From Rugosimonospora acidiphila (GTDB lineage Bacteria > Actinomycetota > Actinomycetes > Mycobacteriales > Micromonosporaceae): a stretch of 56,716 nucleotides of DNA. Below, piece after piece: positions 17,002 to 24,191 of the stretch. The stretch lies in assembly GCF_039543385.1 (NCBI RefSeq), contig NZ_BAABJQ010000045.1:1-56716 (forward strand), read 5' to 3'. Position 1 is the first letter of the stretch, and every line of letters starts with the position of its first letter. The position numbers and the translations under genes were made by a program. Under the pieces are notes generated by a model that was not told the DNA's origin, ran no database searches, and saw only the letters and a list, made by a program, of their open reading frames with translations.

Positions 17002-17433
17002 TCAGGCGGCCACAGGCAGCCTGCTCAGGTTCGTCTCGGCCGCCTCGATGACAGGTGCTTGTCGGCTGGGACGGGCGAGTCGGCGGGAGCCGATGATCGA
17101 CCCGTCGAGGTCACGGACGTACTCGTGGGGTACCAGCAGGTCCGTGCGGTGCGTGGCGGCCAGACCGACGACCAACGACACCACGTACCAGGTGCCCGGC
17201 ACGCTCGCAGGCAGCTGGCTGACCTGCCCGGTGCTGGGTCCGAACGCGACCTGGTCGACCGGGATCATGTCGTCGATGAAATCGGTGCGCAGCACGACCT
17301 GGCCGAGCCGCGCCGGCGGGTAGTCCTGCGACGGGGGGATCACTCGCAGCGGCTCAACGCTGCCAGAGGCGATCCGGTCCGGGGTCTGCGCCGGGAAGAT
17401 GTGCAGCGGATGCGGGGTCAAGTTAATGATCAT
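17002..17433 (-). CDS. Unidentified small protein beginning MIINLTPH
   Basis: 143 residues from the ATG at 17433 with GGAG 7 nt upstream. The start MIINLTPHPLHIF is a recurring N-terminus in phage- and element-borne hypothetical proteins. It continues with a strand-rich body (ARLGQVVLRTDFIDDMIPVDQVAFGP) and a hydrophobic GTWYVVSLVVGLAATHRTDL segment. That segment, with the following VPHEYVRDLDGSIIGSRRL, suggests a protein that checks or binds a partner, but the role is unknown. It has no signal peptide. Hairpins on both sides suggest a monocistronic unit. Confidence 0.66.
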   Translation of the reverse strand: MIINLTPHPLHIFPAQTPDRIASGSVEPLRVIPPSQDYPPARLGQVVLRTDFIDDMIPVDQVAFGPSTGQVSQLPASVPGTWYVVSLVVGLAATHRTDLLVPHEYVRDLDGSIIGSRRLARPSRQAPVIEAAETNLSRLPVAA

Positions 17434-17468
17434 GTTTGGTCTCCGTCCGTTGAGGGCTGAGGGGGTGC

Positions 17469-17528
17469 GGTGGTCTGCTTCCACACGTCCGCGTCCCCTG
17501 GTACGGGGTGCGGTGGGGGCAGACCACC
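17469..17528 (-). terminator. 10-bp hairpin with inner stem after the gene at 17543-18331
   Basis: Perfect outer stem GGTGGTCTGC/GCAGACCACC at 17469-17478 and 17519-17528, with an inner CCCC/GGGG pairing. It starts 15 nt past the stop at 17543. Confidence 0.55.
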
Positions 17529-17542
17529 TTCCCGGGCGGGTG

Positions 17543-18331
17543 TTAGAGGGTGATGGTGAGCAGCCGCTGGGTCGGCTCGAGGGAGTCGAGGTAGCGGTGG
17601 GCCTGCTCGAGGTAGGTCACCCGGTGGGTGAAGGCGTCGCTGTCCGGGGCGAGCGTGGCGCCCTGGGCGGTCAGCACCGCGTCGCGGACGAGGACGTCGA
17701 CCGCGCGGTAGTGCTGGTAGGCCACGAGTCCGGCCTGGAACATTTCCAGCTCGGCGAGGTCCAGTTGCTGGGCGCCGTAGGTGACGGCGTTGTGCATCCG
17801 GATCGCGTTGACGCGGGGCTGGTTGTGGTAGTCCGCCTGGGCGGTGTCCATCGGGTACCTGGACGGGTCCGCGAGGTGGCGGGCGTGGAAGACGGGCCAC
17901 GGAGTGGCCGGTCGGGTGCCGTGCACGACGTGGGTCCACTGTTGGTAGCGGATGCCCGCGCCGAGGCCGGCGGCGTGGCGCATGCCGGCCAGGTCGAGCA
18001 GTTTGACCGGTCCACCGGCGCAGCAGGTCGGTCGGCCCTGACGGGGCCCGATCAGGTGGGTGCGTTGCCACCGGTGCAGGGCCGGGGTGGCCCAGAAGCC
18101 GGCGAACAGGGTGCCGGTGACGCCGAAGTGCCGGTCGAGCTGGTGTGCCGTGAGGGTGTCGCGGGGCAACTCGTCGGGCAGGCAGACGATCATCGTGCGG
18201 ATGGTCGCCGCCGGTGTGACCGCGGCGGGCCGGGTGGCCGTGGCGGTCGGCGTGACCGGACGCGGTAGCAGCCTGACCGCTCGGTTGCCGTAGCGGGTCA
18301 GCGGCGTTCCGGTCGTAGCGGGTTTGGCCAT
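17543..18331 (-). CDS. Unidentified protein next to the replication-relaxation gene
   Basis: 262 residues from the ATG at 18331, which follows GAGGAGG; the frame is open to 18619 but the extra N-terminus is Arg/Pro-rich and looks non-coding. It has an Arg/Pro/Thr-rich start, then helices (DTLTAHQLDRHFGVTGTLFA), a Cys pair in RPTCCAGGP, and a Tyr/His-rich middle (RYQQWTHVVHGTRPATPWPV). The end is helical (YLEQAHRYLDSLEPTQRLLT). There is no HUH or other relaxase signature that I can see. Its place beside the replication-relaxation gene makes a role in DNA processing possible. Confidence 0.62.
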   Translation of the reverse strand: MAKPATTGTPLTRYGNRAVRLLPRPVTPTATATRPAAVTPAATIRTMIVCLPDELPRDTLTAHQLDRHFGVTGTLFAGFWATPALHRWQRTHLIGPRQGRPTCCAGGPVKLLDLAGMRHAAGLGAGIRYQQWTHVVHGTRPATPWPVFHARHLADPSRYPMDTAQADYHNQPRVNAIRMHNAVTYGAQQLDLAELEMFQAGLVAYQHYRAVDVLVRDAVLTAQGATLAPDSDAFTHRVTYLEQAHRYLDSLEPTQRLLTITL

Positions 18332-18805
18332 GATCTGTCCTCCTCGGTCAAGGGCGCCGCAGGGCGCACGACGATGACCGGCCCACTGGGTGTGTGGGTC
18401 GGCGGGGCAGGTTGCGTGGGTGGTGCGCGGTTGGTGCGGCCTGGGCGGTCGCCGCGCGATGCGGGTGCTGACCGGCCCGCTAGGGGCGGGTGAGCGACGG
18501 GCACCGGTGGGTGCGGCGATGGGTTCCCAAAGGCGGGACCGAACCGGGTGGAGCGATATATGAGGAAAGGTGTTGCCGAAGACGGTAGCCGCGCCCACTG
18601 TCAGCACCCGACGCCTCATGGTGGGCGGTGATAGTGCCGGTGACCTGCGTTGTGAGCGGGATCCGCGGCCCGGTGAGCGGGAGGTTGTGGGCGTGCGGGC
18701 AGCGGGATTCGCCGCTCACCGCCGGTCGGGTGGTCTGACAGTCGCGGTGGGTATTGCACGGGAGGGACACGCGGAACGAATGCGGGGTGACCTGGGCTGT
18801 GAGTG
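18332..18805. other. 474-bp gap with two imperfect direct repeats; possible origin or promoter region
   Basis: No gene is supported. A 20-nt sequence GGTGACCTGCGTTGTGAGCG at 18639-18658 recurs as a 17/20 match at 18786-18805, directly at the end of the replication-relaxation gene. A small AT-rich spot (GCGATATATGAGGAAAGG) lies at about 18552-18571. Direct repeats plus an AT-rich spot beside a replication-type gene could mark an origin of replication or transfer, but this is inference. Confidence 0.35.
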
Positions 18806-19699
18806 TCACGGGTCGGTGTCGGGCAGGTCGGTGAATGGGTTCGGGTTGGTCGCGGCGTCCGGGCCGTGATCGGAGGGCAGGTCGTGCAGCTGTCTGCGGC
18901 CGGTGTTGGGGCCGGCCAGGGTCCAGATCCGTCCGGCCGGGTCGGGGCCGTGGACTGCGGTGGCGACTCTCAGGTGTGGTGAGCGCAGGCCGGCCAGGAC
19001 CTGCAGGAGGTGGGCTTCGCGGCGGGCGGAGGGCACCCACAGCAGGACCGGGTAGCGCGGCCCGAATGTGGTCAGTCGTTCGTAGCCGCGCAGTTTGGCC
19101 ACGACCCGGGCGAGGTTCTCGGTGCCGTTGTCGTGCTCGAGGAAGAACCCGACGGTGCGCTGGTCGCGGGTCCAGACGCCGTGCCCGTCGGGGTGGATGC
19201 CGGCCTGGGCGTAGACGGCGGTGGCGTGCTGCTCTGACCACCAGCGGACCAGTTGGGCGCCCGGGTCGCGGCGGCTGGTGCCGAGCAGGTCGATGAAGAA
19301 CTGGTTGATGCCGAGGAGGTGCCGGGCTGTGGGGCTGGCGGCGATGCGCCGAGCCCGGTCCAGTGAGCTGCGCGGCGCTTTGCCCGCCGACCTATTCGGG
19401 TCGTTGTAGGTGGTGGGGCGCAGTTGCACGCCCAGGGGGCCGAGGGTGTAGAGGTAGGGCACGGCCCGGTGGTCCGGGGCGGGCAGGGCGAAGCGGTGCA
19501 GCACGTCGAGGCGGTGCAGGATCGTCAGCCGCCGTTGCGCGGTGCGCTGGCTGGCGAACAGTGCCTGGGCGATTTGGGGGGTGGACAGCAGGTAATGCTG
19601 GGCGAGCAGATCGAGCAGGATCCGGTCCCGGGCCACGACGCGGCGGAACACCGCGAGCGGATCGGGTTTGGCGGGAGCGGGGGGAACGCGAGCGGACAT
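18806..19699 (-). CDS. Replication-relaxation family protein
   Basis: 297 residues; the ATG at 19699 follows AGGAG. The N-terminal winged helix reads RDRILLDLLAQHYLLSTPQIAQALF, then SQRTAQRRLTILHRLDVLHRF, the usual opening of the PF13814 replication-relaxation family. The middle has HLLGINQFFIDLL and VGFFLEHDNGTENLARVVAKL, also typical, with an E-x-D-x-GTE cluster. The family occurs on actinobacterial plasmids and integrative elements and is proposed to act in replication and DNA relaxation. It follows the coupling ATPase gene on the same strand, fitting a DNA-processing role in transfer. Confidence 0.85.
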   Translation of the reverse strand: MSARVPPAPAKPDPLAVFRRVVARDRILLDLLAQHYLLSTPQIAQALFASQRTAQRRLTILHRLDVLHRFALPAPDHRAVPYLYTLGPLGVQLRPTTYNDPNRSAGKAPRSSLDRARRIAASPTARHLLGINQFFIDLLGTSRRDPGAQLVRWWSEQHATAVYAQAGIHPDGHGVWTRDQRTVGFFLEHDNGTENLARVVAKLRGYERLTTFGPRYPVLLWVPSARREAHLLQVLAGLRSPHLRVATAVHGPDPAGRIWTLAGPNTGRRQLHDLPSDHGPDAATNPNPFTDLPDTDP

Positions 19700-19727
19700 G
19701 GCTGAGTTCTCCTACGGATCAGGGTGT

Positions 19728-19770
19728 CCCCTCCATTGGGAGGGGTGTCTGGAACCGGTCGGCGCCGGTT
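19728..19770 (-). terminator. Two small hairpins between the coupling ATPase and replication-relaxation genes
   Basis: CCCCTCC/GGAGGGG with an ATTG loop (19728-19745) is followed by AACCGG/CCGGTT with a 6-nt loop (19753-19770). They lie in the 227-bp gap downstream of the stop at 19927. A CAGCGG-type microrepeat at about 19898-19920 is in the same gap. Confidence 0.45.
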
Positions 19771-19926
19771 TCGGCCACTGTCAGGGCCGGGTGCGGCACG
19801 AACCGCCAGGTGAGGTCGTAGACAGCCGCGGATCGCGGGTATGGGCAACGCGCCGTATGACGATCCACGGAACGACCAGTTCAACGCCGTCGGCGACAGC
19901 GGCAGCGGCAGCGGCAGCGGCCACGC

Positions 19927-22425
19927 TCAGGTGGGCGCCGTGGTCCGCTTCGACCGGGCCTTGCCGGCGGTGCCGGGCTTGCGGGACAGATGCTCGACGA
20001 GAGCGTCGACCGCGCTGGTGTCCTGCGGGGCCACGGTGGCGGCCACGGCCTGCCGGATCGCGGTGGTCTGCCCGACCAGCGGTTTCGGGGGCAGGGTCCG
20101 CATCGTGAACGCGGGGGTGTGCCGGCCGGCGACGACCAGCCGCGCCGCGGCGGTGTAGGCGTCCAGGTGGGTCAGGTCGTGCTCGTCCAACTCGGGCAGG
20201 GTGTGGCGGGCCAGCACCCGAGCGTCTTCCGGGGCGCAGGTGAAATAGACCTTGTTGCGGGCGTTCGCGCTGGCGGCGGCCAGCAGGTCCCTGGGGAACT
20301 GGGCCAGGTCCTGGTGGGCCAGCACCAGCGAGAGTCGGTACTTGCGGGCCTCGGCGAGCATCGAGTCCAGGCTGTTGGCCAGGGTCAGGAAGTTCTGGCA
20401 CTCGTCGATGATCAGGGTGGCGTCGCGGCGGCGGTCCGGGGCGACGGCGGCGCGGGCGGTGGCCGCCTGCCAGACCTGGGCCAGCACCAGGGAACCGAGC
20501 AGGCGGGTGGTGTCCTCACCGAGTTGACCTTTCGGGATCCGCACGAGCAGCGCCCCACCGTCCAGGACCTTGCCCATGTCGAAGCTGGGCTGCGGGTAAC
20601 GCATCGTCTTACGCACGAAGTCGCGCAGCAGGAACGCGCGCAGCCGGGCCAGGACGGGGCCGATGACCTGGGAGCGTAGGGCGGGGTTGAGTTCGTCGTA
20701 CCACTGCCAGAAGCCGGACAAGCCGGCCGGGTCGTCGAGGTCAACGGTCATCGCGGACCGGAACTGGGCGGAGTTGAGCAGGGGTGGGATGTGCTGCAGG
20801 GTGACGTTGGCATGGCGCAGCAGGGTCAGGCACGCCACCCGCATCACGTCGTCCATCCGCGGTCCCCAGGCCTTGGCGAAGATGTTGCCGAAGATCGAGA
20901 CGAGGTTGTCGACGACCAGGTCGGGGTCCGGCCCGGACAGCGGGTTGAGGGTGGGCGGGTTGGGCTGGTCCGGGTCGAACAGGACGAGGCGGTCCGCGAC
21001 GGTGGCGGGCAGCCGGTCGAGGATGTCCAGCACCATGTCGCCGTGCGGATCGATGACGACGGTGCCGCGACCGGCCTTGATGTCGTCAACGGCCATGTTG
21101 ACCAGCAGAGTGGTCTTACCCGACCCGGTAGAGCCGACCATATGGACGTGGTACCTCGCGTCGGGCACCGACACCGCTACCCGGTGGCCGCCGACTTCCG
21201 CGTCGCCGAGGACCTTGGTGCCGCGCCCGCCGTTGGGCACCGCGACCGGTGGGGGCATGGACTTGGCGCGAGCCCGGTCCAGGCCGGGCACGGCGAGGTC
21301 CTGCGGCAGCCCGGTCAGGACGGCCAGTTCGGGGGTGGAGGTGAGGAACCCGGATTGCAGGTGCCGGGCGGCGAGGACCCCCACCGGGTGCGGCATCCGG
21401 GCCCGGTGAGCCAGCTGGTTGCGCTCGGCGTAGACCGCGAAGGAGGACGCGAGCGCAGCGGCGATCCCCCGCAGCCGATCACGGGGGTCACCGCCGCGGC
21501 GGCCGGTCGTCGCGACGGCGTAACGGATGCCGGTCTGCCACAGCTGGTGACTGGTCTTGTCGAGGATGGCCCGCACGTCACGTTCGACCGCCGGATCGCG
21601 CTGTGCGACGGGTCCGCCGCCGGGGCGGCGGTGGGTGGCGTGGCCGGGCAGCAGGGCGTCGAGCAGCCACACCAGCGGCAGGGCCGGGTTCAGAGCTGCC
21701 ACGGCGGGTTTGCCATGGCGTAGCCGGGCGGCGGCCCGCCGGGCCCGGCCGGCCCGGCGCGGTGTCGCGGGGCGGGCGAGGACCTGCACGCAGGCGAACT
21801 CGTCGGCTCGCAGCTGTGACCCGGCGGCTATCAACGCCCGCAGCGGGTCACTGTCGAAGCTGGTGGCTAATGGGAGCCATTCCGCGCTGACGGGTAGCAG
21901 ATGACCGCCCACCGCGCCGCTGGTCGTGTCGGGGATCGGCGGCCCTGCCTCGGCGGTGCTGGTGGCCGCGCCGGGCCAGGCCGCGCGTACGGCCGCCTCG
22001 ACGGCGCCGGGCGGCACGGTGCCGGGCACCCAGATACTGATCAGCAGTTGCCTGCCGATCCAGGTGTACTGCCACACCACGTGCGGGCTGCCCAACAACA
22101 ACCGGCGGTGGCGTGACGGGGTCAGGATGCCAGCGAGATTGGCCCACAGCGCGGCAGCGCCGCGCGGCTCGACCTGCGGCGGCGCCGCGATCGTCACCAC
22201 CCGGGCTCCGGCCGCGTGGCGGCGATGCCGCCACAAGTCGAGCAGGTTTCGCCCAGCCAAGTAGGCGATCAGCACGGCGGCGGCGACGTCGAGCAACCAG
22301 AACCGGTGAGCAACCCACACGGCGGCATTCGTCGCCCAGTGGGTGGTGGCGATCGGGGGCGGGACGGCGCCGTCGCCCGGCCCTGCGGGCCCAGGCGACA
22401 GGACAAGTGGAAGATGGGGTGTCAC
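19927..22425 (-). CDS. VirD4/TraD-like coupling ATPase of the type IV secretion system
   Basis: 832 residues; the GTG at 22425 has GAGGAG 7 nt upstream. An N-terminal membrane segment (about 42-58) precedes a large adaptor region. Walker A GSTGSGKT is at 431-438 and Walker B TLIIDECQNF at about 670, with VLAHQDLAQFP sensor-like motif after it. The C-terminus is Arg/Lys-rich. This is the HerA/VirD4 class that couples processed DNA to the secretion channel and pumps it across the membrane. It lies 1.8 kb from virB4 with cargo genes between, so it probably has its own promoter in the 22426-23123 gap. Confidence 0.9.
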   Translation of the reverse strand: MTPHLPLVLSPGPAGPGDGAVPPPIATTHWATNAAVWVAHRFWLLDVAAAVLIAYLAGRNLLDLWRHRRHAAGARVVTIAAPPQVEPRGAAALWANLAGILTPSRHRRLLLGSPHVVWQYTWIGRQLLISIWVPGTVPPGAVEAAVRAAWPGAATSTAEAGPPIPDTTSGAVGGHLLPVSAEWLPLATSFDSDPLRALIAAGSQLRADEFACVQVLARPATPRRAGRARRAAARLRHGKPAVAALNPALPLVWLLDALLPGHATHRRPGGGPVAQRDPAVERDVRAILDKTSHQLWQTGIRYAVATTGRRGGDPRDRLRGIAAALASSFAVYAERNQLAHRARMPHPVGVLAARHLQSGFLTSTPELAVLTGLPQDLAVPGLDRARAKSMPPPVAVPNGGRGTKVLGDAEVGGHRVAVSVPDARYHVHMVGSTGSGKTTLLVNMAVDDIKAGRGTVVIDPHGDMVLDILDRLPATVADRLVLFDPDQPNPPTLNPLSGPDPDLVVDNLVSIFGNIFAKAWGPRMDDVMRVACLTLLRHANVTLQHIPPLLNSAQFRSAMTVDLDDPAGLSGFWQWYDELNPALRSQVIGPVLARLRAFLLRDFVRKTMRYPQPSFDMGKVLDGGALLVRIPKGQLGEDTTRLLGSLVLAQVWQAATARAAVAPDRRRDATLIIDECQNFLTLANSLDSMLAEARKYRLSLVLAHQDLAQFPRDLLAAASANARNKVYFTCAPEDARVLARHTLPELDEHDLTHLDAYTAAARLVVAGRHTPAFTMRTLPPKPLVGQTTAIRQAVAATVAPQDTSAVDALVEHLSRKPGTAGKARSKRTTAPT

Positions 22426-22982
22426 AGGAGTTCTCCTCGTTCTCGAGGTCGATCGGCACCGAACACGGGTTTCTTCGGTGACGGGAGTTCATGCGTTGTT
22501 GATCGACGACGTCAGAGAGCTGCTCGTCGGCGCGTGTTCGCCAGAGTTCAGTGTGTTGACCGCGATTCGGCGCGCGACGGTTTCGTCCGACGGCGATGGC
22601 GCGGATCACCGTCGTGATGGTCGCTTCGATCAGCAGAGGGACACCGGCGTCATCTCGGGTATCCGAGACGTCGGCGCCCTGCTGGGCGTGCTGCTGATGC
22701 TTAGCGCTGGCAATGGCACAGATACCGGAGCGCCAGACGTGCTGTCGAAGGTGCGCCAGGGCTCGACGAGTAAATGATCGGAGTCCTGAGGCCGAGAGAT
22801 GTCCGGACCGCTCCCGCGTACCTGTCTCGGCTGCCGCTCGAGGATTGGGCGCAGCGATACCCAGCCAAGTTGGACAACGCTGTCCCACAGCTCGCCTACA
22901 GCCGCCCCTTCCACGGCCAGTGGACCAAGCGCCCCGTAGAGGCTACCCGCGGACGAGCAACTGTTATCCAGCTTGCCGCCGC
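22426..22982. other. 557-bp gap upstream of the coupling ATPase; no gene supported
   Basis: This stretch must hold the promoter of the coupling ATPase gene if it is transcribed separately. It contains GTGTTCGCCA at about 22541-22551, a partial match to the box shared by two other operons, but in the opposite orientation to the gene. No ORF is convincing. The right part may be decayed insertion-sequence DNA belonging to the IS630 remnant. Confidence 0.4.
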
Positions 22983-23116
22983 GTGAACAGCGTCGCCGAC
23001 CTGATCGGCGCGATCCGCGCTTTCATCGACGGCTACAACGAGCGCTGCCCACCGTTTCGCTGGACCAAACCGCCGACCAGATTCTCGCCAAGGCTCAGCC
23101 CAAGCCCTCCGCGTGA
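22983..23116 (+). pseudogene. 3' remnant of an IS630-family transposase gene
   Basis: The translation runs VADLIGAIRAFIDGYNERC then PPFRWTK, the characteristic C-terminal end of IS630 transposases (DGYN and F-x-WTK). After WTK a single-base deletion shifts the frame; reading on in the next frame gives ADQILAKAQPKPSA and a TGA at 23114-23116, the expected family ending. Only about 45 codons remain, with no catalytic DDE region, so it is a decayed scar of an insertion. It lies in the interruption between virB4 and the coupling ATPase gene. Confidence 0.78.
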
Positions 23117-23123
23117 CCTTAGC

Positions 23124-23507
23124 TTAGAGATCACGCCACACGTGCGGCTCCTGGTAGGCGTGCCACCCGCGGAAGAACCAGTCCGCCAGATCCCGCAACC
23201 GTCCGAGGCAATCCTGGTAGTACTGCGCCGGCTGTGGCCGAGGGAAATTCGGGTGACCGGACCACTCCGCTACGAAATGTGAGACCTCGTAGAAACCCTC
23301 AGCCATCCAGCGTGGCAGATCATCACGACCTTCGTACTGCCCGCAGGCCATCCGCATCGTCCGCTCCAATCGGCTGAACGCCGCTCGGTCCCAGACACGA
23401 TCGGCCCGGAGGCGGAGCAGGAAGCTGCCCTCCACCGCCTCGAACTCTCGACTCAGCACCGTCAACGCGTCGTCCACGCCTGCATTTTGGCAGTCCGGGC
23501 CCATCAC
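23124..23507 (-). CDS. Unidentified small soluble protein
   Basis: Up to 127 residues; starts at 23507 (GTG), 23504 (ATG) or 23477 (GTG) are possible and none has a strong ribosome binding site. The sequence is helix-rich and Trp/Arg-rich: DDALTVLSREFEAVEGSFLL, RLERTMRMACGQY, LPRWMAEGFYEVSHFVAEW and LADWFFRGWHAYQEPHVW. It has no signal peptide or known catalytic motif. It resembles widespread actinobacterial hypothetical proteins of about this size. It lies next to the transposase scar and diverges from the exported protein gene at 23550, so it is probably cargo. Confidence 0.66.
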   Translation of the reverse strand: MMGPDCQNAGVDDALTVLSREFEAVEGSFLLRLRADRVWDRAAFSRLERTMRMACGQYEGRDDLPRWMAEGFYEVSHFVAEWSGHPNFPRPQPAQYYQDCLGRLRDLADWFFRGWHAYQEPHVWRDL

Positions 23508-23549
23508 TCGTTAGAGCCCATAGGCACAACAGATTCGGAGGGAGTTTCG

Positions 23550-24071
23550 ATGACCATCATGAAACATCGGGTAGGTCTCGCGGTGGTCATCACCGCCGCC
23601 CTGGCTTCTGGGGACGCCGTCGCTGGCTCCACGCCGGGTGGGCACCCGCCTGCCGCCGCCGACGCGACAATCGGTTGCCCCGACACCGACCCTCAAACAA
23701 CGCCCAATGAGCCCAACCAGGACCTGACTACCTTGGTCCCAGGCCAACCCGCCGGGGCCATCGTATGTCGCTACCACGGGCAGGACGATGCCCCATCACT
23801 GCCCAGAAGCCTGGCCAACTCGGCAACCATCGACGCTGATCGGGCGGCGGCGCTTGCCGCAGCTTTCAACTCAGGCCAACCGGGACCGTCGGACCTGATC
23901 AATTGCCCGCGAGATGACGACTCCACGATCCGGGTGTACTACAGCTACCAGGATGGCCGGACGGTGGTTCTCACGGGCCGCCGCACCGGGTGCCAGTTGA
24001 TCAGCAACGGCACCACCGGCCGGTTCGAGTCGACTGCGGCGCAGCAGCAACTGGCCAACCTGGTCGGTTAG
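23550..24071 (+). CDS. Unidentified exported protein
   Basis: 173 residues; the ATG at 23550 follows GGAGGGAG at 5 nt. The N-terminus (KHRVGLAVVITAALASGDAVAGS) is a signal peptide with a likely cleavage near AVAG. The mature part is Asp/Pro/Gln-rich with four Cys (in IGCPD, IVCRYH, INCPRD and GCQLI) that could form two disulfides outside the cell. The motif VYYSYQDGRTVVLTGRRTGCQ forms a strand pair. There is no enzyme signature. It converges with virB4 and is likely cargo. Confidence 0.72.
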   Translation: MTIMKHRVGLAVVITAALASGDAVAGSTPGGHPPAAADATIGCPDTDPQTTPNEPNQDLTTLVPGQPAGAIVCRYHGQDDAPSLPRSLANSATIDADRAAALAAAFNSGQPGPSDLINCPRDDDSTIRVYYSYQDGRTVVLTGRRTGCQLISNGTTGRFESTAAQQQLANLVG

Positions 24072-24191
24072 ATTAGAGTGGACGTGTTCAACGAAGTGTG
24101 TCGTAACCTCGCTTGAGCCGCCCGCCGTCCAGGATCGGCTCGACTGTGGACCGCCGACGACCGCTCCCACGCAGTCATCTCCAGACCTCCG

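Noticed and set aside
19898..19920. Tandem CAGCGG microrepeat as a functional repeat array
   Set aside because: Only about four 6-nt units in a non-coding gap, ordinary for GC-rich DNA. No CRISPR-type repeat array was seen anywhere in the window.
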